Shown: positions 7,629 to 15,774, numbered from the stretch's first letter. The stretch: DNA of 64,000 bases from Christiangramia crocea (GCF_022410465.1 NZ_JAJSON010000009.1:62001-126000), one strand, 5' to 3'. Program-made: numbers and translations. Notes: generated from the sequence alone by a model not told the origin.

Positions 7629-8165
7629 ATGTCTAAACTATTAGAACACAGAGAAAAATTAAATCTTACTCAAAAAGAATTATCTGAAAAGTCTGGTATA
7701 TCAATTAGAACAATTCAACGCATAGAATCTGGAACTGAACCGAAAGGTCATACATTAAAGGTCCTTTTGAATACCTTTAATGTTACTAAAGAAGAATTTC
7801 TTGGTATAAATGAACCTAAGCCGGTACATAATAAGCAAATTATTAAACTGATCAATTTCTCCTGTCTGTTGTTTGTGATTCCTTTTGCAAATATTCTCTT
7901 ACCCTTTTTTATTATTAAAAAGAAGAAACAGAAAAACTCAATTACCAAACAGATAATATCCGTTCAAATAATCTGGACTCTTCTTTCCATTATATTGATT
8001 GGAATTAGTCCATTTTTGGTTAGGTGGTTCGGAACGAGCAGGCAATTAACATTGACACTTATTGTACTCTCTTCCCTTATAAACCTGTTTATAATCTTCC
8101 GAAATGCAATAGAAATTGAAAGAAAAGGAGAATTATATATAAAACTGAAATACAGTCTTATATAA
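7629..8165 (+). CDS. XRE-type helix-turn-helix protein with membrane segments
   Basis: 178 aa. Residues 1-60 form a Cro/C1-type HTH (LNLTQKELSEKSGISIRTIQ, then RIESGTEPKGHTLKVL). Three hydrophobic segments follow (about 75-97, 108-132 and 140-160), of the kind found in small membrane-anchored XRE proteins of Bacteroidota. Such proteins probably regulate a few local genes in response to an envelope or peptide signal, but no ligand is known. It sits just downstream of cassette repeat 2 and ahead of the serine hydrolase gene, and both may belong to one cassette. AT-rich. Confidence 0.8.
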   Translation: MSKLLEHREKLNLTQKELSEKSGISIRTIQRIESGTEPKGHTLKVLLNTFNVTKEEFLGINEPKPVHNKQIIKLINFSCLLFVIPFANILLPFFIIKKKKQKNSITKQIISVQIIWTLLSIILIGISPFLVRWFGTSRQLTLTLIVLSSLINLFIIFRNAIEIERKGELYIKLKYSLI

Positions 8166-8172
8166 TTAATGT

Positions 8173-8190
8173 CGCCATATTGGCGGCCTT
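8173..8190 (+). terminator. Possible weak terminator after XRE gene
   Basis: CGCCA-TAT-TGGCG hairpin followed by GCCTTTT, 8 bp after the XRE stop. The stem resembles the CGCCAACTGGCG stem of the cassette repeats, so it could instead be the remnant of a lost repeat. Confidence 0.3.
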
Positions 8191-8264
8191 TTGACGGGTG
8201 TTTTTTATGGCAGAATTATGCAATTGTCAGAGTTTTGCTTACATCAAACATTCATCAAAATACT

Positions 8265-9743
8265 ATGAAATTTTACAATCCCTTTTTTTATTTACTGTAC
8301 TTAATTCTCTTTAATTATTCCTATTCACAAACGAAGTCTTATTCTAAATTAGAAGATGAGATTTTAAAAGCTGATAGCTTACTCTTCCAGGCTGGATTCA
8401 ACAACTGTGATCTTTCTGCCCTTGCAAAAGTCACTGATAATAGCTTTAAATTCTACCATGATATTTCTGGAGTAACCACTGGCAAAGAAGATTTTATTAA
8501 AGGTATAAAAAACAATATTTGTTCAATTGATTACCGGCCGATTAGAAAATTACTCCATGAAAACCATAACATTTATCCTTTAAAACAGAATGGAGAAATT
8601 TACGGAGCTGTTCAAAGTGGAAAGCAGGAGTTTTATGCCGTTGAAAAGGATAAAACAAAATATTTGACAAGCACCGCCAATTTTACACATCTCTGGATCA
8701 AAAAAGATGGCAAATGGATTCTTCAAAATGTACTGAGTTATAATCATCAAACTCCAGAGAATTCAAATCAGGTAACGAAAACCAAACCTGGTATTGAGCA
8801 ACTCATGGAAGAAAATGACGTACCGGCCCTTGGTATGGCAACTCTCAAGGAAGGAAAACTCACTAAATTAAAGATGTACGGAAACCTATATGATAACCAG
8901 CTTGCCCCTGTTGATGCCGTTTTTAATGTTGCCTCCCTGACCAAACCAATCGTTACCATGCTCACCCTAAAATTGGTAGAAAATGGAAACTGGGATCTCG
9001 ATGAACCAGTTTTCCATTATTGGACAGATCCGGATGTGATAAATAGTTCATATAGTAAATTACTTACCACACGGCATATTTTAACCCATCAAACTGGTTT
9101 TTCTAACTGGCGATGGGAAAATCAAGACAGAAAGCTAAAATTCCAGTTTAAACCAGGTGAAGGATATGGTTACTCTGGAGAAGGTTATGAGTATTTAAAG
9201 AATGCGTTAGAATCGAAATTTGAAAAATCGATTGATAAAATCGTTGATTCTTTAATTTTTGAACCTCTTGGGATGGATAATACCTACTTTGTATGGAATG
9301 AAAATATAAATGAGGGAAAGTTTGCACGATGGCATGATGCAGAAGGTGAGCTATATAAACAGGATTATAAAAATAAAAATGCAAGTGCTGCTGATAACCT
9401 GCTAACTACCCTTCACGATTATGGAAAGTTCGCTGAATATGTGCTTTCAAAAGTTAGCAGTGGTGAGCCTCTATACAAGGCAATGGTTACAAGAGGAAAT
9501 GGAATGGAAAATAAAACTGTCATTGGTTTGGGATGGGAGCTTTTACCAAACCTTAAAAAGGATGAATATGCTCTTTTGCATACAGGAGGAGATATTGGAG
9601 TGAATACCCTAATTATGTTGCTGCCAAAAACAAATGAAGGCATCGTCATATTTACCAATGGTGATAATGGGAACAAGCTGTTTTTCGATTTAATTGAGAG
9701 AAACCTTTCTTTAGGTAAGCGTATTAATAAAACAGCCCAATAA
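8265..9743 (+). CDS. Exported class C beta-lactamase-like serine hydrolase with N-terminal NTF2-like domain
   Basis: 492 aa from the ATG at 8265. The frame is open back to 8169, but only MKFYNPFFYLLYLILFNYSYSQ reads as a signal peptide, so I take this start. Residues about 25-165 look like a DUF4440/NTF2-like domain (FYHDISGVTTGKEDFIKGI, HLWIKKDGKWILQNVLSYN). The rest is a class C beta-lactamase/esterase fold with the SxxK nucleophile S224-L-T-K227 and the H439-T-G motif. The middle YxN motif reads Y303-S-G, so the usual Asn is replaced. Bacteroidota have many such enzymes acting as peptidases or esterases, and resistance to beta-lactams should not be assumed. It is in the cassette island, after the XRE gene. 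Confidence 0.85.
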   Translation: MKFYNPFFYLLYLILFNYSYSQTKSYSKLEDEILKADSLLFQAGFNNCDLSALAKVTDNSFKFYHDISGVTTGKEDFIKGIKNNICSIDYRPIRKLLHENHNIYPLKQNGEIYGAVQSGKQEFYAVEKDKTKYLTSTANFTHLWIKKDGKWILQNVLSYNHQTPENSNQVTKTKPGIEQLMEENDVPALGMATLKEGKLTKLKMYGNLYDNQLAPVDAVFNVASLTKPIVTMLTLKLVENGNWDLDEPVFHYWTDPDVINSSYSKLLTTRHILTHQTGFSNWRWENQDRKLKFQFKPGEGYGYSGEGYEYLKNALESKFEKSIDKIVDSLIFEPLGMDNTYFVWNENINEGKFARWHDAEGELYKQDYKNKNASAADNLLTTLHDYGKFAEYVLSKVSSGEPLYKAMVTRGNGMENKTVIGLGWELLPNLKKDEYALLHTGGDIGVNTLIMLLPKTNEGIVIFTNGDNGNKLFFDLIERNLSLGKRINKTAQ

Positions 9744-9791
9744 TCAATCTTCATTTTTAGTAAAGTCAGAATTCATCAATCCTAATCTTTA

Positions 9792-9845
9792 ATGAAAGTA
9801 ATTTTAATCACAATATTATCACTTGGAATCTTTATTCGCTATTAA
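9792..9845 (+). pseudogene. Truncated gene remnant (signal-peptide-like, 17 codons)
   Basis: The ATG at 9792 starts MKVILITILSLGIFIRY and then stops. The sequence looks like the beginning of a signal peptide. The TAA corresponds in position to the stop codon supplied by repeats 1 and 2 to their genes, so this appears to be a gene whose body was lost when repeat 3 joined it. It may equally be a short leader without function. Confidence 0.4.
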
Positions 9846-9983
9846 ATAGGCCAATGTGCGGTATTCCAGGAAAAATAATAACTTAGAACCTCAAAAACCA
9901 ATCAACAAGCCGAAATCCCGATAGCTATCGGGACCGCGTCCCTTACTCCCGCTACTTGTGTTAACCGGAGACGTAGCTGCATC
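9837..9983 (+). repeat. Cassette-boundary repeat 3 (attC-like)
   Basis: The core from CCAATGTGCGG to CGTCCCTTACTCC is almost identical to repeat 1, including CCAGGAAAAATAATAACTTA and the palindrome CCCGATAGCTATCGGG (9917-9932). The left end is shortened by about 7 bp relative to repeat 1. The right end reads TTAACCGGAGACGTAGCTGC, whose complement (GCAGCTACGTCTCCGGTTAAC) matches the left end of repeat 4 (GCAGCTAACATCGGTTAAC). The gene between them is therefore flanked by inverted ends. Confidence 0.7.
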
Positions 9984-10022
9984 CAAAAACGACAGTAACA
10001 CAAATAAAATTGGAAAATTAAA

Positions 10023-10376
10023 ATGACAGGACACATTTTCTTTTACTTGGGACTTTCCCTTTTGATAATGCACGAAATGGATGCAATACGCTGTAAAGAG
10101 TGGCGAATATTTCCTGGGTTATCAATGCTGAGTGACAAAGTTGGACATATAGTTTTCATATTTGCACACATTCCCCTGTTTTACTTTGTATTCTGGAAAT
10201 TAACGCACAGCCAGAATATTGAAGCATTTATCTACGGATTAAATATTTTTATGATTGTGCATTTAGGACTTCATATACTGTTTCTAAAACACAGGAACAA
10301 TCAATTCAAAGATTGGATTTCCTGGTCCATAATTATTGGTGCAGGGCTATGCGGACTGATTGACTTGTTGGCCTGA
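10023..10376 (+). CDS. Small polytopic membrane protein (DUF6713-like)
   Basis: 117 aa with four hydrophobic segments and a conserved-looking motif near the start, LLIMHEMDAIRCKEW, in which a His-Glu pair sits in the first membrane helix. This layout resembles the DUF6713 family of small bacterial membrane proteins; the assignment is from memory of the motif and remains tentative. The function is unknown. It occupies its own interval between repeat 3 and repeat 4, and the ends of those repeats are inverted relative to each other. This is the clearest single-gene cassette unit in the window. Confidence 0.65.
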   Translation: MTGHIFFYLGLSLLIMHEMDAIRCKEWRIFPGLSMLSDKVGHIVFIFAHIPLFYFVFWKLTHSQNIEAFIYGLNIFMIVHLGLHILFLKHRNNQFKDWISWSIIIGAGLCGLIDLLA

Positions 10377-10417
10377 CAGGAAAACTATTTAAGATGATTA
10401 AAAACAAAAATGGCAGC

Positions 10418-10571
10418 AGCTAACATCGGTTAACAGAAAATCACGGTACCGATAAAATTTCAGGGAAAAGAGCTAACTTAGTTTCCATTATAGACAAAAC
10501 CCGTAAGTCTACATTCCGATAGTTACCGGGATAGTGTCCCAATTCCCGCAACGTACCATAATTGAAACCCT
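10418..10571 (+). repeat. Cassette-boundary repeat 4 (diverged attC-like)
   Basis: Begins AGCTAACATCGGTTAACAG, as in repeat 1, and keeps the landmarks CAGGGAAAAGAGCTAACTTAG, TTCCGATAGTTACCGGGA (a degenerate form of the central palindrome) and GTGTCCCAATTCCCGC in the same order. The right end is approximate and was set by matching the 154-bp length of repeats 1 and 2. Confidence 0.55.
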
Positions 10572-10619
10572 TATCTTTTATGCTTTGATTTGAGCAGGTT
10601 ATTTCAAAACAGAAAAATT

Positions 10620-11018
10620 ATGAAAAGAGAATTAATTTTAAATGGAAACCCTTTAGAAGATAAAATCGGTTTTAGTAGGGCAGTTAAAGTTGGTCCATAT
10701 ATTTCTGTTGGGGGGACGGCGCCAGTTGGCGATGATGGGGAAACTGTTGGAATCGGAGATCCGGCAGCTCAAACTCGCAGATGTTTGGAAATAATCAAAA
10801 CTGCTTTAGAAAGTGCCGGTTCTGGATTAGAAGATGTTGTTAGAACCCGGATTATACTTACCAGGATAGAAGACTGGGAAGAAGTTATAAAAGTTCGAGC
10901 TGAATATTTCAAAAAGATCAAACCGGTTGATACGGTTATGCAGGTTACCAGATTTATTAATCCCGATTGGCTTGTGGAAATTGAGGCAGATGCAATAATC
11001 CCATCAAAATCCCGATAG
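10620..11018 (+). CDS. RidA (YjgF/YER057c/UK114) family protein
   Basis: 132 aa from the ATG at 10620; an upstream TTG at 10590 in the same frame is not needed. The family layout is intact: VGPYISVGGTAPV, QTRRCLEIIKTALESAGSGL, then DVVRTRIILTRIEDWEEV and a C-terminal WLVEIEADAII. RidA proteins are small trimeric cytosolic enzymes that hydrolyse reactive imine/enamine intermediates. In this protein the usual PARS segment reads PVDT, so the Arg that contacts the substrate carboxylate in true RidA is missing. It is therefore more likely a Rid-subfamily paralogue of unknown substrate. It is the last gene behind a cassette repeat, and its stop falls in CCCGATAG, half of the repeat's central palindrome. 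Confidence 0.85.
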   Translation: MKRELILNGNPLEDKIGFSRAVKVGPYISVGGTAPVGDDGETVGIGDPAAQTRRCLEIIKTALESAGSGLEDVVRTRIILTRIEDWEEVIKVRAEYFKKIKPVDTVMQVTRFINPDWLVEIEADAIIPSKSR

Positions 11019-11149
11019 ACATTGCAACTGCATACTTACTTTTGCATTTTGCGCATACAGGAATTTACTTCTAAAAGCAATCAACCCGTCCTGAAAATCA
11101 ATATTGGAAGTCTTTAATTGGTTATTATTGCATTTCCAAACCTTAACAG

Positions 11150-11593
11150 ATGAGCATGGAAAAACCTGTAGAAAGTACAAAGAGGAAAAAATTAATACAG
11201 TTTGCCAGCTTCGCAATCACTTTTGTTATTACTTTTTTTGCGGTTCAGTATTTCTTTTTCGGAAATAACAACGTGGAGGAACAACTGAAAGCCGCCGAAA
11301 AGCAGGTGAATGCAGTCACTCCCAAAATGATCGATGGCTATTCCCGGCTGGATAGTGCCTCGGCGGTTGGTGACAGGATCTTCAAATATCATTATACCCT
11401 GGTGGAATATTCCAGGGAACAGGTGAACGTGGATACCGTAAATAAATATATTCGCCCCGGGATCATCGAGAACGTGAAGACCAGTCCCGATATGAAATAC
11501 TTCAGGGATCATGAGATCACCATGAGCTATAACTACTATGATAAGGAGGGTGAGTTTGTGATGACTATAGAGGTCACACCGGAGATGTATTAA
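11150..11593 (+). CDS. Small membrane-anchored protein of unknown function
   Basis: 147 aa with one N-terminal membrane segment (about 20-38, LIQFASFAITFVITFFAVQY) after a Lys-rich cytoplasmic tip, then a 100-residue extracytoplasmic domain with regular alpha/beta character (EEQLKAAEKQVNAVTPKMID, NYYDKEGEFVMTIEV). No catalytic motif is visible. A second ATG at 11156 is an alternative start. GC content is higher than in the preceding cassette island, so this gene marks the return to core-like sequence. It stands alone between the RidA gene and the oxidoreductase. Confidence 0.7.
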   Translation: MSMEKPVESTKRKKLIQFASFAITFVITFFAVQYFFFGNNNVEEQLKAAEKQVNAVTPKMIDGYSRLDSASAVGDRIFKYHYTLVEYSREQVNVDTVNKYIRPGIIENVKTSPDMKYFRDHEITMSYNYYDKEGEFVMTIEVTPEMY

Positions 11594-11734
11594 AGTTTCT
11601 GTTCGGTTTTGGCCGCGTGGAATTTGAATCCGGTCATCTTCTTTCAAATAAATTATTTAAATTCACTATAAAATTTGGGGCCTAGCGTGCTGGGGATTAA
11701 TTCTTTGTGATCCGGTTCAGGGCTCCGCTATAAA

Positions 11735-12703
11735 ATGATGAAAGCAGTTACACGTTCCCGGTATGGCCCGCCAGAGGTTTTAAGCATCAGCGAAACCGAA
11801 ATCCCAAAGATCAAAGACAACGAGATCCTTGTAAAGGTTCATGCCACCACCGTGAACAGGACAGATTGTGCCAACCTTACCGGAAAACCTTATATAGTAC
11901 GAATCTTTACGGGCCTTACCGCGCCCATGAAGGATGTTCCGGGGACCGACTTTGCCGGAGAGGTGATGCAGACGGGAAAAGAGGTGACCGGCTTCGAACC
12001 TGGTGCCCGTGTATTTGGCTTTGATGATAACGGCCTCTCTTCCATGGCCGAATATATGAGCATCCCCGTAAGTAAGGCGATAAGGCATATTCCTGTCGGA
12101 TTTTCCTATACAGATGCCGCTGCCTCGGTAGAAGGTGCTCATTATGCAATCAACTTTCTGAACAAGGTGAAGTTGCGTGCCGGGGAAAAGGCAATGGTGA
12201 ATGGCGGCACCGGGGCCATTGGCTCCTCCCTTATCCAGTTGCTTAAATACCACGGACTGGAAGTCGTGGCGACAGGACCTGCTGAACATCTTGAAACTTT
12301 GCTTTCACTGGGAGCCAAAAGAGTTATAGACTATAAGACCCAGGATTTTACCCGGGATGAGGAGAAATTCGATTACGTCTTTGATTCTGTTGGCAAAAGC
12401 ACGTTCGGGGAATGTAAAAGGCTGCTGGTAAATGACGGCATATATATTTCCTCAGAACTCGGGCCTTATTCCCAGAACCCGTTCCTGGCGATCAGCACCA
12501 CTTTTTCAGAAGGAAAAAAAGTAAGGTTTCCTCTTCCGGTAAATATCACTAATAGCCTTAAGATCATTTCAGAGCTCATGGAGAGCGGGAATTACAGGCC
12601 GCTCATAGACAGGAGTTATCCGATGGATCAAGTGAAAGAGGCCTTTGAATACGCGATGACCGGCCGGAAGATCGGAAATGTGATCCTCAATATCAGCCAA
12701 TGA
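11735..12703 (+). CDS. Zinc-independent MDR-type NAD(P)H oxidoreductase (quinone oxidoreductase-like)
   Basis: 322 aa with the medium-chain dehydrogenase/reductase layout: an N-terminal GroES-like domain (PPEVLSISETEIPKI, VPGTDFAGEVMQTGKEV) and a Rossmann domain (GGTGAIGSSLIQLLKYHGLE, about 155-175). The cysteine-rich structural zinc site of classical alcohol dehydrogenases is absent, which fits the quinone-oxidoreductase subgroup that reduces quinones or enones with NADPH in the cytosol. A second Met immediately follows the first; either could be the start. It is transcribed alone, with about 95 bp to the next gene. Confidence 0.85.
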   Translation: MMKAVTRSRYGPPEVLSISETEIPKIKDNEILVKVHATTVNRTDCANLTGKPYIVRIFTGLTAPMKDVPGTDFAGEVMQTGKEVTGFEPGARVFGFDDNGLSSMAEYMSIPVSKAIRHIPVGFSYTDAAASVEGAHYAINFLNKVKLRAGEKAMVNGGTGAIGSSLIQLLKYHGLEVVATGPAEHLETLLSLGAKRVIDYKTQDFTRDEEKFDYVFDSVGKSTFGECKRLLVNDGIYISSELGPYSQNPFLAISTTFSEGKKVRFPLPVNITNSLKIISELMESGNYRPLIDRSYPMDQVKEAFEYAMTGRKIGNVILNISQ

Positions 12704-12799
12704 ACGAAATAGATGGCATGCTGCTTATCATAGATTCTGAAATGGATTAAATGAACTGCAAATTGATTAATTTTAATAGGATCTTATAAGCCTGAACCT

Positions 12800-13135
12800 A
12801 TGAAGGCGACAATCACTTCAATAGAACTAAAGAGTCCGCTGAATTTCTTCAGCCTTTCCTGGCAGGCAAGAAAGATCATGCAGCAGCTTGAGAATAGCGG
12901 GCATCTTGATCTTAAAAAACGGGGAGCGTGGAAAAAACATTATACCATGACGCTGTGGCCCGATGAGGAGAAAATGAAAAAATTTGCCGGGAGCGGCGCT
13001 CATCTTGAGGCTATGAAAAAGAGCAGGGAAATAGCCCGGGAGATCAGGACCATTACCATAGACACTGAAGAGTTGCCAAGCTGGGAGGAGGCCAGGGAGC
13101 TGCTGGGTAAGGGGAAGGTTATCGTTTATTCCTAA
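12800..13135 (+). CDS. DUF3291/monooxygenase-like small protein
   Basis: 111 aa. The sequence KSPLNFFSLSWQARKIMQQL, HYTMTLWPDEEKMKKFAGSG and HLEAMKKSREIAREIRT is characteristic of a flavobacterial family related to DUF3291 and spheroidene-monooxygenase-like proteins, which adopt a dimeric alpha/beta-barrel fold. Whether it is an enzyme is unknown. It starts a four-gene run (to 15746) with short gaps: 11 bp to the methyltransferase, then about 35 bp, then 6 bp, which suggests one operon. Confidence 0.7.
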   Translation: MKATITSIELKSPLNFFSLSWQARKIMQQLENSGHLDLKKRGAWKKHYTMTLWPDEEKMKKFAGSGAHLEAMKKSREIAREIRTITIDTEELPSWEEARELLGKGKVIVYS

Positions 13136-13146
13136 ATTTAGACATT

Positions 13147-13926
13147 ATGGGAAGGATACATCTTTTTGAATTTGAGGATCAGGAATGGTTTCCCCGGTTA
13201 TTAAGGAGCTATGGAACAGATTACCTCAGGTTTCTGGAGGTTAAAATGAAGATCTTCCAGCCTGTTATTCCCATAATCGTAAAAGCGCTGAATGCCGGAA
13301 ATACCAGGGTGATTGTAGACCTGGGCTCCGGAAGCGGGGGTCCGCTTGTATGGCTTAATGACAAGATAAAGCAAAAAGTTCCGGGGCTAAGGATCATCCT
13401 TACTGACTATTATCCTAATCTCCCGGCCTTCTCGAGTATCTCAGAGACTGCAGATAATTTTTCCTATCATTCCGAGCCGGTCGATGCCCGTAGCGTTCCA
13501 AAGCAGCTTCCGGGACTTAGAACACTTTTCCTGACTTTCCATCATTTTAAACGATATGATGCCCGAAAGATATTGCAGGATGCCATAGATAGTTCTCATC
13601 CAATTGCCATATTCGAAGGACAGGAGCGAAGTGTCCTCAGCCTGTTGGCCATGCTTTTTTCTCCGCTTACGGTGCTTTTCACAACGCCTTTTATCCGTCC
13701 GTTCAGAATTAAGAGGATCATATTCACCTATTTGATCCCGGTTGTACCGTTATTCGTTTTATGGGACGGCATCGTATCTTCCCTGCGAACCTATTCCGTT
13801 AAAGAGATGAAGGCTTTGGTTAAGGAACTTCAGAATAATGATTTTGACTGGGAAACAGGAAAGCTGAGATCCGGCCCGGTGACTATACTTTATATGGTTG
13901 GCCTTCCCAAAAATCGATTTAATTAA
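13147..13926 (+). CDS. Class I SAM-dependent methyltransferase-like protein
   Basis: 259 aa. The motif I glycine loop is clear (VIVDLGSGSGG at about 55-65), and an acidic residue follows in IILTDYYP, as expected for S-adenosylmethionine binding. The C-terminal part has hydrophobic helices (LSLLAMLFSPLTVLFTTPFI, FTYLIPVVPLFVLWDG), so it may be associated with the membrane and act on a lipid or quinone-like substrate. The family is broad and no substrate can be named. It lies between the DUF3291-like protein and an unknown protein, probably in one transcript. Confidence 0.75.
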   Translation: MGRIHLFEFEDQEWFPRLLRSYGTDYLRFLEVKMKIFQPVIPIIVKALNAGNTRVIVDLGSGSGGPLVWLNDKIKQKVPGLRIILTDYYPNLPAFSSISETADNFSYHSEPVDARSVPKQLPGLRTLFLTFHHFKRYDARKILQDAIDSSHPIAIFEGQERSVLSLLAMLFSPLTVLFTTPFIRPFRIKRIIFTYLIPVVPLFVLWDGIVSSLRTYSVKEMKALVKELQNNDFDWETGKLRSGPVTILYMVGLPKNRFN

Positions 13927-13961
13927 AATTTTTTAGTTCTTTGGAGGAAGAAAATTTAAAA

Positions 13962-14375
13962 ATGGGAGATCATTATTCATATAGCGACTGTGAACTGGAA
14001 GAACAATTCAGGAATTGTGAATTTCCCGCTCCCCTTTTCAGTCATGAGGCTCATTTAAGGCTGGCCTGGATACACCTGACCAAATACGGGCAGGAAAGGG
14101 CCGTAAGAAATATCACCCGTGAGCTCAGGAGTTATGTCGTTTTCCTGGGCGCGGAAGATAAATACAATGAAACTCTTACGGTTGCCGCGGTCAAAGCCGT
14201 CTGGCATTTCATGCTGAGGTCTGAAGCTCGTAATTTCAAGGATTTTATCGCTGAGAACCCAGGGTTGAAATACAATTTCAAGGACCTGATCTTCCAGCAT
14301 TATTCCACCGATATCTTTAATTCCCCGGCAGCTAAAAAGAAATTTCAGGAACCTGAATTGCTACCATTTGATTAG
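13962..14375 (+). CDS. Conserved protein of unknown function
   Basis: 137 aa from the ATG at 13962. The frame is open to a TTG at 13941, but that TTG overlaps the GGAGG ribosome-binding sequence, so the ATG is preferred. The sequence is soluble and rich in charged and aromatic residues (FSHEAHLRLAWIHLTKYGQE, KDLIFQHYSTDIF), with several His residues (FSHEAHLRLAW, AVWHFMLR, FQHYS) that could coordinate metal. I do not recognise a family. It ends 6 bp before the amidohydrolase start, which supports co-transcription. Confidence 0.7.
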   Translation: MGDHYSYSDCELEEQFRNCEFPAPLFSHEAHLRLAWIHLTKYGQERAVRNITRELRSYVVFLGAEDKYNETLTVAAVKAVWHFMLRSEARNFKDFIAENPGLKYNFKDLIFQHYSTDIFNSPAAKKKFQEPELLPFD

Positions 14376-14381
14376 CTCCTT

Positions 14382-15746
14382 ATGTTTAAAAAGCTCAACT
14401 TTTTTCTTCTTCTTATAGCGGCCCTTAACTTTTCAGCCTCCGGCTTTGATGAAGCTGTTCAGGGTGAGTCTCTACTGCTTATCAAAAATGCCAATCTTAT
14501 CGATGGAACCGGGAGACCGATGAGAAGAGGCATTTATATCGTTGTTGAAAACGGGAGCTTTAAAGAGATAGGAAAAGACCTTAAAGTTCCGGGGAATGCG
14601 AGGGTTATCGATGCTTCAGGAAACACTATTATTCCCGGGATCATAGGCGCGCATAATCACATGCACATTCCAGGCAATACATTTCTCGGCGAGGCGGGCT
14701 CAAAACTTTACCTGGCTTCGGGAGTAACTACAATTCAGACCTGCGGCTCGGCTTCGCCTTTTAAGGAATTGGAACTTTCAAAGGAAATTGAGAAAGCGAT
14801 CGCGATCGGGCCTGAGATTATTCCCAGCGCTCCCTATTTTACGGGGCCGGGTGGCAATCCTAATATGATAATCCCCCGCAATGAAAAGCATCTTAAGGAT
14901 ACGTTGAACTTCTGGCTGGATAAAGGGATCAAATGGGTAAAGGTGTATCGTAATATCAGGCCTTCAGATCTTGAAATAATTATAAAAGAAGCTCATGAGG
15001 CCGGAGCAAAAGTGAGAGGTCATTTTTGTTCTGTAACTTTTGAAGAAGCTGCTTTGATGGGGATAGATGTGATTGAACACGGGCTCAATAGTGCTAGTGA
15101 TTTCAGAACTCATAAAGCTAACGGGAAATGCAGTGGGGGAAGAGAGTATATGGATGAGTTGGATACGGGCTCTGAAGAAGTGAGAAAGCTTTTGCAACTG
15201 CTTATAGATAATGATGTCTCTCTCAACTCTACACTGGCAATTTATGAAGCCAGTATTCCGGGAAGGGCTTTTGCAGAAGATAGAAGCATTAACCTGATGT
15301 CTGAAGAACTTCGGGAAGCTTATCAAAACAGAATGAAAAATCACGGGGAGTCTGAAGCTGATGGAAGGATTAGGCAGGATCGTTTAAAAAGGATCATGGC
15401 CTTTGAAAAGCTCTTCTATAAGATGGGAGGAAATCTTACTTCTGGAGTGGATGCCGGTAGACATGTGCTTCCCGGGTTTGGGGACCAGAGAAATTTTGAG
15501 TTGCTTATCGAGGCAGGTTTTACCAGTGAAGAAGCTATCAAGATCATGACAGGGAATGGCGCGAAAATGCTTTCCCGGCATGACATTGGAACCATTGAAG
15601 CTGGTAAAAGGGCCGATTTTGTGATCCTGAAAGGAGATTTAAGTGAGCAGGCTTCCGTGATAAAGGAGGTGGAAAATGTTTATAAAAAGGGAATAAGGTA
15701 TGATCCAGAACTGCTCCTTGAGAAACTTCAAATAGGAAGAGAATAG
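14382..15746 (+). CDS. Exported imidazolonepropionase-like amidohydrolase
   Basis: 454 aa. A signal peptide (LNFFLLLIAALNFSASG) is followed by the composite-domain start LLIKNANLIDGTGRPMRRGI typical of this superfamily. Metal-binding residues are recognisable: H91-N-H93 in IIGAHNHMHIPG, RGHFCS, VIEHGLN and the late Asp in TSGVDAGRHV. The closing GTIEAGKRADFVILKGDL is the family's C-terminal signature. These periplasmic enzymes hydrolyse cyclic amides or dipeptide-like compounds, and the substrate is not predictable. Last gene of the 12800-15746 run. Confidence 0.85.
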   Translation: MFKKLNFFLLLIAALNFSASGFDEAVQGESLLLIKNANLIDGTGRPMRRGIYIVVENGSFKEIGKDLKVPGNARVIDASGNTIIPGIIGAHNHMHIPGNTFLGEAGSKLYLASGVTTIQTCGSASPFKELELSKEIEKAIAIGPEIIPSAPYFTGPGGNPNMIIPRNEKHLKDTLNFWLDKGIKWVKVYRNIRPSDLEIIIKEAHEAGAKVRGHFCSVTFEEAALMGIDVIEHGLNSASDFRTHKANGKCSGGREYMDELDTGSEEVRKLLQLLIDNDVSLNSTLAIYEASIPGRAFAEDRSINLMSEELREAYQNRMKNHGESEADGRIRQDRLKRIMAFEKLFYKMGGNLTSGVDAGRHVLPGFGDQRNFELLIEAGFTSEEAIKIMTGNGAKMLSRHDIGTIEAGKRADFVILKGDLSEQASVIKEVENVYKKGIRYDPELLLEKLQIGRE

Positions 15747-15774
15747 ACTTCTTTAAGAAATCTGAATTCAATAA

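Noticed and set aside
5400-11020. Prophage or IS element as an explanation for the AT-rich island
   Set aside because: No transposase, integrase, capsid or tail gene and no terminal repeats of an IS type; only the cassette-like repeats recur.
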